DNA of 64,000 bases from Segetibacter sp. 3557_3 (GCF_004354985.1 NZ_SMSK01000001.1:682001-746000); one strand, 5' to 3'. Positions 52,344 through 62,318 are shown, counted from the stretch's first letter. A program made the numbers and translations. The notes: generated by a model not told the origin, from the letters alone.

Positions 52344-54194
52344 ATGAAAAGACAACTTGCTTCTATACTTTTTCTTATACTTTCTACCGGCTTAATCACC
52401 CTGTCATCCTGTAAAAAGGACCTGCTTAACCAGGCACCAACTACCGACCTTGGAGCAGAAGCATTCTGGAAGACCGAGGGTGATGCGACCATAGCACTTA
52501 TGGGTGCCTACGCAGCGACCAGGGCCGTATTCGATCGCGACTACTACTTCGAAGGACACTCCGAGTATACCCGTGTTCGCGGAACAAGTACACTAAACAA
52601 CCAGATACTTAGAGGCGATGCTTACCAAAATGGCAATTACGATCCTTCAGGTTATGGCGGAAGCTTCGACAAATACTATCGCTATCTGTATGGTGCCGTA
52701 AACCGAACCAATTACGTAATTGAAAACGTAACCAACCTTATGCTCCCGACGGCGAGCGGCACTTCCAGGGCAAACCTTGAAGCGATCATCGGTGAGGCAC
52801 GCTTGCTTCGCGGTATGACCTATTTCAGGCTGATTTCGATGTGGGGTGATGTTCCCTATATTGGTCGGGTCGTCAACGAAAATGCTGAGGTTGCAGATAT
52901 AACAAGAATGCCAATAGGCCAGGTCAGGGACTCCATACTTGCCGACTTTACTTATGCTTTCGAAAAACTGCCGGCAAAACCGCTCGCGCTGGGCAGGTCA
53001 GCGAAACCCGCTGCGCTTGCATTCCGCGGAAAACTAAACCTGTACTGGGGAAGCTGGAAAAAGAATGGCTGGCCTGAACTTGCAGGTTTTAAGCAGGATG
53101 CCGGAGAGGCCACGGCGGCATTTACGGCTGCGAGCCTTGACTTTAAAAAGGTTGTTGATGATTACGGGCTCACGCTTTTTAAAGGTGGGGACCCCGGCCA
53201 GATAGATGTATTGGGTAAGGCAGATATCCTTCCAAACTATTACGAGCTTTTTACGCCAAAAGCAAACGGTAACCCTGAAATGATTATGTCGTTTACACAT
53301 ATGGGCACACCCGCAAATCCCTCCCAGGGCGAAGAGCTGATGCGGGATTTTGGCGGAAGAACAATCGAGGGTTCGCAATTGTGGGTGCATCCCCGGTTCG
53401 AGCTTGCTGACCGGTATCAACTTATTGCGACAGGAGATTTTGCCCCGAAGCTAATACCCATGAACCCTTCTACAAACCCTGCTGCAAGAACAACCCTCAA
53501 CTCGGCAGTAAATCCAAACAGCTATGCCGGCAGGGATTACCGGATGAAGGCAACAATGCTGTGGGATTACGAAATGATCATCGGGCTTACCTCGCTGAAA
53601 TCAACCGGCTATGCACCTTTCATTTATCAAACCTGGGCCTCTAATGTGAATATTAACGGAACAAATTACCTGAGCTATAATACGGATGGAAACAATTCCG
53701 GGTACATCTTTCGAAAGTTTGTTCGCAATTACGAGGGGCTCGGACGAAGTGAAGGGGATTTTGCCTGGCCGGTGATGCGCCTGGCCGACGTTTACCTCAT
53801 GTACGCAGAAGCCTCAAACGAAGTTTACGGACCACAGGGTGACGCAATCGGGTTGGTTAACCTTGTTCGCCGCCGCGGCAGCCTTCCGGCGTTGAAGGCT
53901 GATAAGACGGCCAGTAAAGAAGCATTTTTCGATGCTATTGAACAAGAGCGCATAGTTGAACTTGTCGCCGAGGGACACAGGGGTTTTGACCTTCGTAGAT
54001 GGAGAGCAATTGAAAGGGTCTGGGGACCTCCGGGTAGTGCGGGTGTTTGGCGGCAGGATACATTTGGCGCCAATCAACAACGGTACTACCAGAATACATC
54101 TGATCGTACTTACCAGCAGAACTATATTTTTAGAATTCCGCCGGGTGAACGCGATCGCAACCCTAATCTAACCCAAAACACTCCCTGGCTATAG
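52344..54194 (+). CDS. SusD/RagB-family nutrient-binding outer-membrane lipoprotein
   Basis: 616 aa. Lipoprotein signal with lipobox LSSC, Cys23 acylated, then the SusD pattern: LLNQAPTTDLGAEAFWKTEG, MGAYAATR, IIGEARLLRGMTYFRLISMW, and the C-terminal RLADVYLMYAEASNEVYGPQ, LVNLVRRRGSLPALKADKTA and ERIVELVAEGHRGFDLRRW. It caps the SusC barrel and binds the glycan. Longer than average for SusD (about 550). Confidence 0.95.
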   Translation: MKRQLASILFLILSTGLITLSSCKKDLLNQAPTTDLGAEAFWKTEGDATIALMGAYAATRAVFDRDYYFEGHSEYTRVRGTSTLNNQILRGDAYQNGNYDPSGYGGSFDKYYRYLYGAVNRTNYVIENVTNLMLPTASGTSRANLEAIIGEARLLRGMTYFRLISMWGDVPYIGRVVNENAEVADITRMPIGQVRDSILADFTYAFEKLPAKPLALGRSAKPAALAFRGKLNLYWGSWKKNGWPELAGFKQDAGEATAAFTAASLDFKKVVDDYGLTLFKGGDPGQIDVLGKADILPNYYELFTPKANGNPEMIMSFTHMGTPANPSQGEELMRDFGGRTIEGSQLWVHPRFELADRYQLIATGDFAPKLIPMNPSTNPAARTTLNSAVNPNSYAGRDYRMKATMLWDYEMIIGLTSLKSTGYAPFIYQTWASNVNINGTNYLSYNTDGNNSGYIFRKFVRNYEGLGRSEGDFAWPVMRLADVYLMYAEASNEVYGPQGDAIGLVNLVRRRGSLPALKADKTASKEAFFDAIEQERIVELVAEGHRGFDLRRWRAIERVWGPPGSAGVWRQDTFGANQQRYYQNTSDRTYQQNYIFRIPPGERDRNPNLTQNTPWL

Positions 54195-54229
54195 CGCCGG
54201 GCAAACTCTAAATCGATTACTACAAACCA

Positions 54230-54628
54230 ATGAAAATGTATTCAAAAATACTATGCTCCTTCCTGGTGATTAGTGTATTGTTTGCCGGCTGCAAAAAAGA
54301 CCTTCCGGTGGATGAAGATGGCCTGCTGATTACAGGTCGCGCAGAATGTTATGTTGGCAACTTTGAGTTGTTGGGATCTGACTTTGTAACGGTTCGTTCG
54401 AAAGCGGCTGTTATCGACACGGTGGCCCAAACCATCAACGTTGAAGTATTATTCGGGACAGACCTGAAAAACGTTTACCCCCAATTTTCACTTGCATCGG
54501 ATTGCAAACTGGAACCCAAAATTGTAGGTAAGCAAGACTTTTCCGATCTGGCGAATCCAAAAACTTTCACTGTGGTTTCGGGTAACCGGCTCGTTAGAAA
54601 GCCGTACAAAGTGATCGTGAAATTTTAA
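54230..54628 (+). CDS. Small surface lipoprotein of the locus (DUF5018-like), 132 aa
   Basis: Lipoprotein signal MKMYSKILCSFLVISVLFAG with Cys21 (FAGC), then about 110 residues rich in beta strands (YVGNFELLGSDFVTVRSKAA, VDTVAQTINVEVLFGTDLKN-like region, FTVVSGNRLVRKPYKVIVKF). The ordering of strands resembles the Ig-like DUF5018 domain that often follows SusD in such loci. A surface glycan-binding role is inferred from position. Confidence 0.65.
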   Translation: MKMYSKILCSFLVISVLFAGCKKDLPVDEDGLLITGRAECYVGNFELLGSDFVTVRSKAAVIDTVAQTINVEVLFGTDLKNVYPQFSLASDCKLEPKIVGKQDFSDLANPKTFTVVSGNRLVRKPYKVIVKF

Positions 54629-54647
54629 CCCAACTTAAAAACACACT

Positions 54648-55634
54648 ATGTACCCATTACTAATAAACAGATTTTATGCGCTGCTCATCATTTCCTTTAC
54701 ATGCTTAATCGCGAGTTGTAAAAAGGAGGAATACGCGATTCCGGACCCGGTATCGGAGCTTACAAACGATTGCATCAAAAGAACACTGGGTCCTAACATT
54801 GCAACGATGCCCATTGAATTTGCCTACGCCATGGCACTTCCAAAAAGCAAAGGAAAAATAATTTCGGCACAGGTTGAAGCTTCCATTGCAGGTGGAACCG
54901 GAACTTACCTGGAACACAATTCATACTTTACAAATCCGAGCGGCCAGGATGTGCCTGTGCGGGTAGGTACCCCATCAGTAAACGACGGGTTAACAACAAA
55001 GGTGAACTTCAACGTAGACACCAATGCAGCCACACTCCGGTATTATTACACGATACCTGAAGAAGCCCGTGGCAAAACGGTCACCTTTACTTTTTCAAGC
55101 ACGGCCAGCGATGGCAGCAGTGCTTCTTACAAGATGGGTCCATATACCATTTCAAAAATGGATATCAAAAGGAACCTGGCCGTGAGCAATGGAAACGCTG
55201 CCTACGTTTCCATCGAAGACATGGCGGTTTACAACAACACAACAGCCCCAGCAAATGCCGCTAAGATTGACCTGGTATACCTGTTCAGGGCTACGCCAAC
55301 AACCTTTTTGCACGCATTGGTTTCACCTGCAGCTGATGCGCAGTACCTGCCGGGGGTAACACTTCCCGCAGGCGTTAACCGAAGCACCAAATTGAGAAAA
55401 GTGTTCAACCTGCAGGATTACAACCTGGCAAGGATAAACGTTGGCCTTTATATCGAAGACCGCGACTTCCAGGAGATCAATCTTGCAGACGCACCCAATT
55501 ATGCTATAGCCCTGAGGGCTGAAGCCGGTACTTGGATCCAAACTACCGATAATAAATACCGTGCTTACATTTATCTCAATTCAGTAAATGCAAATGGCAG
55601 TGCTGTAATCAGTATGCTGCGGTATGCATTGTAA
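54648..55634 (+). CDS. Surface lipoprotein of the locus (DUF4466-like), 328 aa
   Basis: Lipoprotein signal with lipobox IASC (Cys24), followed by KKEEYAIPDPVSELTNDCIK RTLGPNIATM-type sequence, a strand-rich body and a C-terminal half with AYVSIEDMAVYNN and FLHALVSPAADAQYLPGVTL. The opening and strand pattern recall DUF4466/DUF1735-like surface proteins of polysaccharide loci; I am not certain of the family. Last gene of the rightward operon; a 20-bp palindromic terminator follows. Confidence 0.6.
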   Translation: MYPLLINRFYALLIISFTCLIASCKKEEYAIPDPVSELTNDCIKRTLGPNIATMPIEFAYAMALPKSKGKIISAQVEASIAGGTGTYLEHNSYFTNPSGQDVPVRVGTPSVNDGLTTKVNFNVDTNAATLRYYYTIPEEARGKTVTFTFSSTASDGSSASYKMGPYTISKMDIKRNLAVSNGNAAYVSIEDMAVYNNTTAPANAAKIDLVYLFRATPTTFLHALVSPAADAQYLPGVTLPAGVNRSTKLRKVFNLQDYNLARINVGLYIEDRDFQEINLADAPNYAIALRAEAGTWIQTTDNKYRAYIYLNSVNANGSAVISMLRYAL

Positions 55635-55660
55635 TTGGATCGTGTCGAGTTCTTGTAACA

Positions 55661-55705
55661 GGTATAAAACAAACTCCCGGACATGCCGGGAGTTTGTTTT
55701 ATACC
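55661..55705. terminator. Bidirectional intrinsic terminator with perfect 20-bp stem
   Basis: The 20 bases at 55661-55680 are perfectly complementary to 55686-55705, loop of five. GC core CTCCCGG flanked by AAAACAAA/TTTGTTTT on both sides, so it can terminate both the rightward susCD operon and the leftward PL8 gene, whose stop is 49 bases away. Confidence 0.93.
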
Positions 55706-55753
55706 TCATAGACTTTAGCAATAGAATGTAAAGCATGTAGCGAATAGCGCACG

Positions 55754-57982
55754 CTATTTTATCTGCTTGCCAGCGTTTACCACAACACTTTGCCCGGCAT
55801 AACCTTCACCGGGCAACTTAACCCTGAGTACCGTTTCATTTTTCTTGCTATCCCAGCTGTTACTCCAGCTTTCGCCGGATGCATCCATTTTACCAGCTAA
55901 GCGTAACGTTACGTGGGTCAGCTTATGCTTGGGATCTGATACTGCAACCGACTGGACCTGTTTTCCGGTTGTTTTCACCATTACAAGGCAAGGTTGGTCA
56001 ACACTAAGCAACTGATTGCCGGGAAGTGCAATTGAGCCTTGCTTATAAAACACAGCGGAAGTCAGGTTCAGGGCTCGATGGTGTACAGCCTGCAGTTCAG
56101 CCGTGTTCGACAAAATCACGACCTCACCCTTTTTGTTGTACTGATCAACACCAGTTGAAGATAACCCGGATACAACGATATAGGCATAATTCGCTGCCTG
56201 TGGCTGCCGCCCGTGATCAAGCCAAAGTGTAAACACATCTTTCTGAACCTCGTCGGTAGTTGACCATGGATGGTGGTTAATCTGCCGCCAGTTACCCTTA
56301 GCTACGTTATTCCCAACATTTACCTTTCCGGGGTTTGGAAAAATATAAGCGATGCTGTCGTGAACCACCCACGAAACATTGTTGAGTTGATGTTCTCCTT
56401 TCTTTAGTGAGGTTGTACTTCCACCTGCGTTCGCAACAACATCGTTTACAAGCAAACATTGGTTGAGGGTGGTGGCAACCGGGAACTCCGATGTAGAATT
56501 AATTCCGGTGCCGAGGCATACATATTCCCGGTCGAATAAAAACCAGGCTTTTTTTGCCTGCAAGGGATCATGAGGGCTGCTGAAATCAAAGGCGGCTGCA
56601 CCAAAGTTTCCGTCAGATACACCGCCGGTAAAATCGCGAAGTCCCTTTTTCGCAATCTCATTCCAGTGGGGAAGTGCAGGTTTTTGTACCACCGTTGTAC
56701 CAGGTATCTTCTGCCAGTCCCAAACAGGAAATATATCAACGTATTCTTTAGCAGTACGTGAAATGAAATTGCTCCCATCTGCATAATGATGGTTCTTAAG
56801 TCCTTCTTCATTATAGGGCATCTCCATATTATTCTGCCTTGAAGAATGCATTCGAATGGAAGTAAAATAATGCTTTCGTTGATGTACGAAATAGGCCGAG
56901 TTCCAGAAAAACCTGTTCCACGACAAGATCGAGGGTTGCTTGCCCCGCCGGATGTTGATAAGCTGTTGCAATTCGTTTTTCCGGTAGTCCGAGGCCGCCA
57001 TTAAATTTTTTATGATGTCCGTACCCGCGGGGTCAAGTGTCCCCTTCCGGGTGATGTCGCGGTTTTTTGCGCCGGGGTCGGGATAAGTACTATAACTCAT
57101 GGCTTTCGAAATGCCATCTATATAGTAATCGATAACGATCTTTATTTTCTCGGCAGGCAGCATGAATGATGTTCCCGCAAGTTTCGCTGCCCAATACGAA
57201 AATGAACTCGCATAGCCTGTTCCGTACGTATGAATGGAAATAACATTGTCGGTACGGTGATGAAAACTTTGGTCGGGCTGGAGGCCCCTGCCTGTAGTAA
57301 TAACAACTTCTCCGGCCATTACTTTGGCCACTCTTTGTATGATGGCTTCGTCACCTTTAAACAAGCCTTGCTTGCCCAACATCCCTGCAATAGGTATAAG
57401 GTCACCCCCGGGTCGCGCACCGAAACCTTCAAGGTTTGCCCGGCCAGCTATACGTAAACCTTCGGTACGTTGTCTTTGGGTAAGGTCTGTATCAAACACA
57501 AGCAGTGTATTGATCATCCAGTTTGGCGTACCCATTTCATTCCACCACCAGTTCTCGGAAATAAAATCGTGATCGATCCAATAATCCAGCGCTGACGACA
57601 ATGTTTTTTTCACATCAGCATTACCGATGAAAGGTGAGCCCGGCTTTCGAAATGCAATAGCAAGATTGAGCATATTTTCCAGGTGCACGCTATGCTGAAA
57701 CCCGGTCCTGGAAGTATCCACATAGTTAATACCTGGCCAGGTGCCGTCGGGTTTAAGCGTTTTAACCAGTGTACGGATTTTGTCGGTTTCAACCTCCGGC
57801 TCAAGCAGGTCTTTTATGATTCGGCCTTTTACTTTCAACAGGTCTGCGGAGGTCTTCTGTTTAAGCGTACTGATGTTTTTTGTTGGGATACTTTGCGGCT
57901 GTGAGTTTGAAATCATCGGCAAACCAGTGCCGGCTATCAACAATAACAAACCATATAACCCCTTTGAAATGTGTTTATTCAT
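55754..57982 (-). CDS. Polysaccharide lyase family 8 (hyaluronate/chondroitin AC lyase-like)
   Basis: 742 aa, secreted (signal peptide to about residue 28, ending NSQPQ). Alpha-toroid domain with NWWWNEMGTPNWMINTLLVF, ARPGGDLIPIAGMLGK, and the active-site block FHHRTDNVISIHTYGTGYAS containing the His and Tyr that act as base and acid in PL8 enzymes; then the beta-sandwich with SSRQNNMEMPYNEEGLKNHH near the catalytic Glu. Length fits PL8 (700-800). PL8 members cleave chondroitin, hyaluronan or xanthan at uronic acids; which one cannot be said. Its start overlaps the CE15 stop by 8 bases. Confidence 0.9.
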   Translation of the reverse strand: MNKHISKGLYGLLLLIAGTGLPMISNSQPQSIPTKNISTLKQKTSADLLKVKGRIIKDLLEPEVETDKIRTLVKTLKPDGTWPGINYVDTSRTGFQHSVHLENMLNLAIAFRKPGSPFIGNADVKKTLSSALDYWIDHDFISENWWWNEMGTPNWMINTLLVFDTDLTQRQRTEGLRIAGRANLEGFGARPGGDLIPIAGMLGKQGLFKGDEAIIQRVAKVMAGEVVITTGRGLQPDQSFHHRTDNVISIHTYGTGYASSFSYWAAKLAGTSFMLPAEKIKIVIDYYIDGISKAMSYSTYPDPGAKNRDITRKGTLDPAGTDIIKNLMAASDYRKNELQQLINIRRGKQPSILSWNRFFWNSAYFVHQRKHYFTSIRMHSSRQNNMEMPYNEEGLKNHHYADGSNFISRTAKEYVDIFPVWDWQKIPGTTVVQKPALPHWNEIAKKGLRDFTGGVSDGNFGAAAFDFSSPHDPLQAKKAWFLFDREYVCLGTGINSTSEFPVATTLNQCLLVNDVVANAGGSTTSLKKGEHQLNNVSWVVHDSIAYIFPNPGKVNVGNNVAKGNWRQINHHPWSTTDEVQKDVFTLWLDHGRQPQAANYAYIVVSGLSSTGVDQYNKKGEVVILSNTAELQAVHHRALNLTSAVFYKQGSIALPGNQLLSVDQPCLVMVKTTGKQVQSVAVSDPKHKLTHVTLRLAGKMDASGESWSNSWDSKKNETVLRVKLPGEGYAGQSVVVNAGKQIK

Positions 57983-59210
57983 ACAACGTTCTCGTAAGTT
58001 TTTGTTGACGATCTGTTTTATTTCGATCCACTCCCTTTAGATGGATACCGGCGAAAACGACAAAGTTCCTCCAATCCCAGGCCGTAAGATTATGTTCACC
58101 TTCCCGGTTGTGGTAACCCATGCGGGACTGGTGCAGGGCAGAACCTGGTGAGGGCAACTTTTCGGGAAGCGTACTCTTTATGCCGTAAAGCGCGTACACC
58201 GGTGCCGCATTTTTTAACGACAAGTAGGTACCCGTTGGATCAGCCCACAGGTCTTTGGAAGCACTGGTCACATATAAAAGCCTGGGTGCTACAAGCGATA
58301 AAAGCATGTGTTGATCCACCGGAACCGCCTGTTCATTGTCGTTATACTTCTTGTAATTTTCGCAAAACCAGTGCGGAAATTGTTCGTTAATCCGGCGAAT
58401 GGTTTCACCAAATTTTCTCCTGGCGAGGGCGGCACCTGTGTTGCCCGAACAATTGGATACGACCATTGCAAATCGCTGGTCCTGTGCGCCGGCCCACAAA
58501 GCTGCTTTGCCACCCCTGGAATGACCGACAATGCAAACTTTTTTTGCATTTACCTCAGCGTCCCTTTCAAAGTAATCCATAATCCTGCGTGCCGCCCAGG
58601 CCCATGCACCAATTGCTTTCATGCCATTAGGCTGAATAAGCATTTGAGGGTACAACTGCAAGACACCGGTGTGGTAAGTGTCTTTATTATCCGGCGCGGC
58701 ATCGCTAACCTGGAATGCAGCTACCGCATACCCACTATCGATCAGCATCTCAGCCGGCCAGAACCCGCTCTTTACTACTCGTGTTGGATCTGTATTGTTT
58801 TTATCCCGGTTGTTTAAAAGAAGAAATACTGGCGGAGGTGCCGCAACATGCTTAGGTATAAACAATACAAGCTCCAGTCGCACAGATTTCCCCGATTTAA
58901 ATACGGCAACCTCAACGATTTTCAGTTTAGCCCTTCCATTCATCGCATGTTCATTTACAAGAACCGGCCTGATACTTAAAGAGTCATAATCATTACGTAT
59001 CGCGCCATAAACATGATCAGCAAAAAGCGTAAGCAATTCCGTTCGCCTGCTGTTCTCCCATTCAACTTGTGAGCTAATTCTTTTTTGCAAGGCCGTTACC
59101 AGTGGATCAGGCAAGACATATGCGGGTACTTTTGCCTCATCGTAATTTTGAGCGGCGGCGGCAACCGAAATGGCAATTAATAGGCTGCATAGTTTGAAAA
59201 ACCTGATCAT
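57975..59210 (-). CDS. CE15-like glucuronoyl esterase
   Basis: 411 aa from the ATG at 59210; a TTG two codons earlier is possible. Signal peptide MIRFFKLCSLLIAISVAAAA. Alpha/beta hydrolase with nucleophile Ser231 in IVGHSRGGKAALWAGAQDQR, the family pattern VVSNCSGNTGAALARRKFGE, VTSASKDLWADPTGTYLS and catalytic His in REGEHNLTAWDW. Family CE15 enzymes cleave esters of glucuronic acid, best known from lignin-xylan. Here it sits between two lyases acting on uronic acids, so it may remove methyl or other esters from the uronate before lysis (inference). Confidence 0.87.
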   Translation of the reverse strand: MIRFFKLCSLLIAISVAAAAQNYDEAKVPAYVLPDPLVTALQKRISSQVEWENSRRTELLTLFADHVYGAIRNDYDSLSIRPVLVNEHAMNGRAKLKIVEVAVFKSGKSVRLELVLFIPKHVAAPPPVFLLLNNRDKNNTDPTRVVKSGFWPAEMLIDSGYAVAAFQVSDAAPDNKDTYHTGVLQLYPQMLIQPNGMKAIGAWAWAARRIMDYFERDAEVNAKKVCIVGHSRGGKAALWAGAQDQRFAMVVSNCSGNTGAALARRKFGETIRRINEQFPHWFCENYKKYNDNEQAVPVDQHMLLSLVAPRLLYVTSASKDLWADPTGTYLSLKNAAPVYALYGIKSTLPEKLPSPGSALHQSRMGYHNREGEHNLTAWDWRNFVVFAGIHLKGVDRNKTDRQQKLTRTLYE

Positions 59211-59294
59211 CAGCAAAGATGTTTTAGAAGGTTCCGGCTTTACAAAGGAGGATGCTGAGACTCGCTGCCATTATGCAACAAGGTTTGTTGTGCA

Positions 59295-61172
59295 TTACTT
59301 GTTCCATGTTGCAAGCGGTTGCGGTCCAGGCAACCCTTTTGTATCGCCTTCGGGCACAAGTAAAACAGAAATGTTTGACTTGCTGTTTGCCGGCAACTTT
59401 ACTTCAAAGCCCACGAGTGTGGTCCCCGGGTTGGGTGCATCGTAGTCATGCGGGGGATCAGTAGACCACGTTTTCATTGTGACTGTTGCGGGTTCCTGCA
59501 CTTCAAGTAAAAGGCTTTTACCATCCTTTGTAAGCTCTGCCCTATTACTGCCCGTGATCTTTACGGTAGCGGGAGTTAACATCGTCCAGCGAAGGGTTGT
59601 CTCTTCATGAAGGGTTTCAACTTCATCGCGTACCAAAACGGCCTTTTGATTTAAGATACCTACACCGCGAACGGCTTTTGCGATAGCTCCTTTATATACT
59701 TCCGTCATGTCGACCGTTGCATTCATAAATAATGGTTTCGCCGAGGAGCCGGTAATTGGAGCATGACCCGTTACACGTTGATGCTGGTTATTAAGGGTAA
59801 GCGTATTGTGCACAAGGTTGGTATAACGAAACACGGTCCACCGTTGAGCATCCTGTGTTCTGCCAAAGAGTTGAATGCCCCTGGATTCAAGTGTTTCGTA
59901 TTCCTGCATGCCAAAGTCCATCGCCCACCTCACACCGTTTGCTTCCATAATAAAGGATCCAATGTCCATATGGGCATGATTGACAGAGACCGATCCACCT
60001 TTCATTGCAACATAGATGGCGTTTGGATCTGTCCATGATGTCCGCATCAAGGCTACGGGGTTTTTTCCCTGGCCTACCCACATCAACTGTTTTGGTGCAG
60101 TGATCCTGTTCATATTGGATCCTGCACCCCAAAGCATAATCGCGGGCAGCAACCTGTCTTTAACGTGAGCGGAAAACTTGTTGTTCATCAATTGGCTTCT
60201 CTCAACCCACAATAATGACGGATCTTTCAGCTTCGATGCAAACCAGAACATAGCAGGATGCAACCCCCCGCGTGATCCTGCATCGGAATAGTTGAAGGGG
60301 TTATGCGAGGGACCAGTCATATTTTCAAGAAAGCCTGCTGTTTTCAAAAACCCCGGTTGATCACTTAAGCCAAAGTCATTCCCGTAAGCTTTTTCGATAG
60401 CATTAATAAACATAACATTAAAGCTGGTACCGTAACCCCAATAGCCGTACCCTTCTGGATAGGCACCATCCGGCGCATAGTCCTTCATCGGTAAAACAAT
60501 TGTTTCGATGGCACGGTTGATCACCTGTTTTGCGAGTTCAGGATGATCTTCGTAAACTGCAAGCGCACCGTAAGCCATACCGGCATTGCATACCTGGTTC
60601 CAGTTGTGTTCGGCCCGTAAAAAGCTGCCGTTTTTACTTTCCAGCGATGGCTCAATACCCTTTTTAACAATCGCTTCCCGGATGGTTGACCGCGACGTCG
60701 CCTGTAATTGGTCGTAAAGCCAGTCGTAGCCGATAGCCATTGCCATCGTCATTTCGGCAACATCTAAAAAGTGTGAAGGGTTCCAATCGCGAAATGCTGA
60801 TATCGCCAACATTTCCTGCTCGGCCCTTTGTGCATATTGTTGTTCCCGGGTGAGCCGGTAGGCATAGGAAAGAAAAAAAAGACGGCGCAGCGCCTCCCTT
60901 GATTTATCAAGTAAACGGCGGCCAATTTGAATACGTTCAACAGGTGGCCTTAAGAGCATCGAATCACATTCAGCAATGATAGCCTTGTGTAATCCTGTCC
61001 AGGTTTTATCGTTGGAGGCATTCTTTTTAATGGCTTGTTCTTCACCTGCCAACATCAATATGCGCGGATGCTTTGGCAGCTGGTAAGCACCAGTAAAATC
61101 GGTTTGTGCAGTAGCAACAGAAAAGATCAGGAGAAAACAAATGGAAAGACAAGCGTTGAGACGTTTTTTCAT
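59295..61172 (-). CDS. Heparinase II/III-family polysaccharide lyase
   Basis: 625 aa from the ATG at 61172 (MKKRLNACLSICFLLIFSVA, signal peptide ending VATAQ); a TTG five codons upstream is less likely. Alpha/alpha toroid with RAEHNWNQVCNAGMAYGALA containing active-site Asn/His, GAYPEGYGYWGYGTSFNVMF with the catalytic Tyr region, then the C-terminal beta-sheet domain VSVNHAHMDIGSFIMEANGV with the metal-binding/His motif typical of the family. Members act on heparin, heparan sulfate, alginate or related uronates (PL12, PL15, PL17, PL21); subfamily not decided. First gene of the leftward enzyme operon. Confidence 0.88.
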   Translation of the reverse strand: MKKRLNACLSICFLLIFSVATAQTDFTGAYQLPKHPRILMLAGEEQAIKKNASNDKTWTGLHKAIIAECDSMLLRPPVERIQIGRRLLDKSREALRRLFFLSYAYRLTREQQYAQRAEQEMLAISAFRDWNPSHFLDVAEMTMAMAIGYDWLYDQLQATSRSTIREAIVKKGIEPSLESKNGSFLRAEHNWNQVCNAGMAYGALAVYEDHPELAKQVINRAIETIVLPMKDYAPDGAYPEGYGYWGYGTSFNVMFINAIEKAYGNDFGLSDQPGFLKTAGFLENMTGPSHNPFNYSDAGSRGGLHPAMFWFASKLKDPSLLWVERSQLMNNKFSAHVKDRLLPAIMLWGAGSNMNRITAPKQLMWVGQGKNPVALMRTSWTDPNAIYVAMKGGSVSVNHAHMDIGSFIMEANGVRWAMDFGMQEYETLESRGIQLFGRTQDAQRWTVFRYTNLVHNTLTLNNQHQRVTGHAPITGSSAKPLFMNATVDMTEVYKGAIAKAVRGVGILNQKAVLVRDEVETLHEETTLRWTMLTPATVKITGSNRAELTKDGKSLLLEVQEPATVTMKTWSTDPPHDYDAPNPGTTLVGFEVKLPANSKSNISVLLVPEGDTKGLPGPQPLATWNK

Positions 61173-61406
61173 ATGACAGGGCTTCAATCAGGAACAGTGA
61201 GTAGAAAAAACACTTTTGAATGAAAATCGAAACTGGCAATCGTTGTATAAGAAAACTAAAATAAGCTTCTTTCAAAACATACAATTAAATATCAGCAGCT
61301 TTTTAGCCATGTGCGAGCTGCAACGCTGGTGATGGCGAATTGTAACTAATCAATGCTTCTCTGAACATCGCAATGAGTACCTATGCAGAAGAACCGTTTG
61401 ATGGCA

Positions 61407-62318
61407 CTATGTACCATTATCGCCGCCAGCTTGTCCGAGTTCAACAGGTACTTTTTGTGGAGGTAAGCCACCTTTTATGCCAAAGTCGAGTGTGCGTATA
61501 GGGAATGGAATGGTAATATTGTTGTCATCAAATGCTTTTTTGATCTTAATAATCGCATCGCTTTGCACCTGCAGATAGTTCGGTTGTTCTGGGCTTTTTG
61601 CCCATAGCCGAATAACAAAATTAATCGAGCTCTCATCGAACCCGGTAAAGAATAAAGTTGGTTGCTCGTCGGCGCTGAGCCCTTCCATATCCCTGACCGC
61701 GTTCAGCGTTATGGCTTTTACTTTCTCGAGATCTTCACCATAAGAAACCCCAACAGTAAGATCCATTCGTCGTTTGCCGAACATAGAAAAGTTTTCAATA
61801 GGGTTTTGAAAGACGTCTTTGTTCGGAATGATTACGAGTTGCCCCTGGAACGTCTGAATTACAGTGTCACGGAGATTTATCTCGATTACCTTGCCCATAA
61901 AATCTTTGATCTGTACGATGTCCCCGATGTGAAGCGGTCTTCGCAAGGAAAGAAAGATACCCGACATAAAGTTTGCGGCAATATCCTGAAAAGCAAATGC
62001 CAGTGCCAATCCGATAATCCCCGCTCCGGCAAGGATTGAGGTAACTGCTTTGTCGAGTTTAAGAATACTTAGCGCGATAAAGATGATCACTCCAAGGGAA
62101 AAAATATGCACCACAGAGGTAAAAAGGCCACTGATGGTCTCGTTGTGAAAGATCCGTTTAAATACACGGCGCACCAGGTTCTTCAATCGCCCGGCAACAA
62201 AAAAACCAATGACTACAATTAAAGTTGCCAGTGCGATGTTGGGTAAAAGCCTGATGGTCTCCCTCAACCAAAAGGCCAACTTATCCACGATAATTTGGTA
62301 TGCCTTGCTTAGATCCAT
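61407..62318 (-). CDS. Small-conductance mechanosensitive channel (MscS family)
   Basis: 303 aa. Three membrane helices; pore-lining TM3 GAGIIGLALAFAFQDIAANF with the alternating Ala/Gly pattern, the following beta domain (RRPLHIGDIVQIKDFMGKVI, VIIPNKDVFQNPIENFS), and the C-terminal alpha/beta domain ending in IPFPIRTLDF. Releases solutes on hypo-osmotic shock. A 20-residue tail after the last domain is proline/glycine-rich. Stands alone between the polysaccharide locus and the histidine kinase. Confidence 0.95.
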   Translation of the reverse strand: MDLSKAYQIIVDKLAFWLRETIRLLPNIALATLIVVIGFFVAGRLKNLVRRVFKRIFHNETISGLFTSVVHIFSLGVIIFIALSILKLDKAVTSILAGAGIIGLALAFAFQDIAANFMSGIFLSLRRPLHIGDIVQIKDFMGKVIEINLRDTVIQTFQGQLVIIPNKDVFQNPIENFSMFGKRRMDLTVGVSYGEDLEKVKAITLNAVRDMEGLSADEQPTLFFTGFDESSINFVIRLWAKSPEQPNYLQVQSDAIIKIKKAFDDNNITIPFPIRTLDFGIKGGLPPQKVPVELGQAGGDNGT

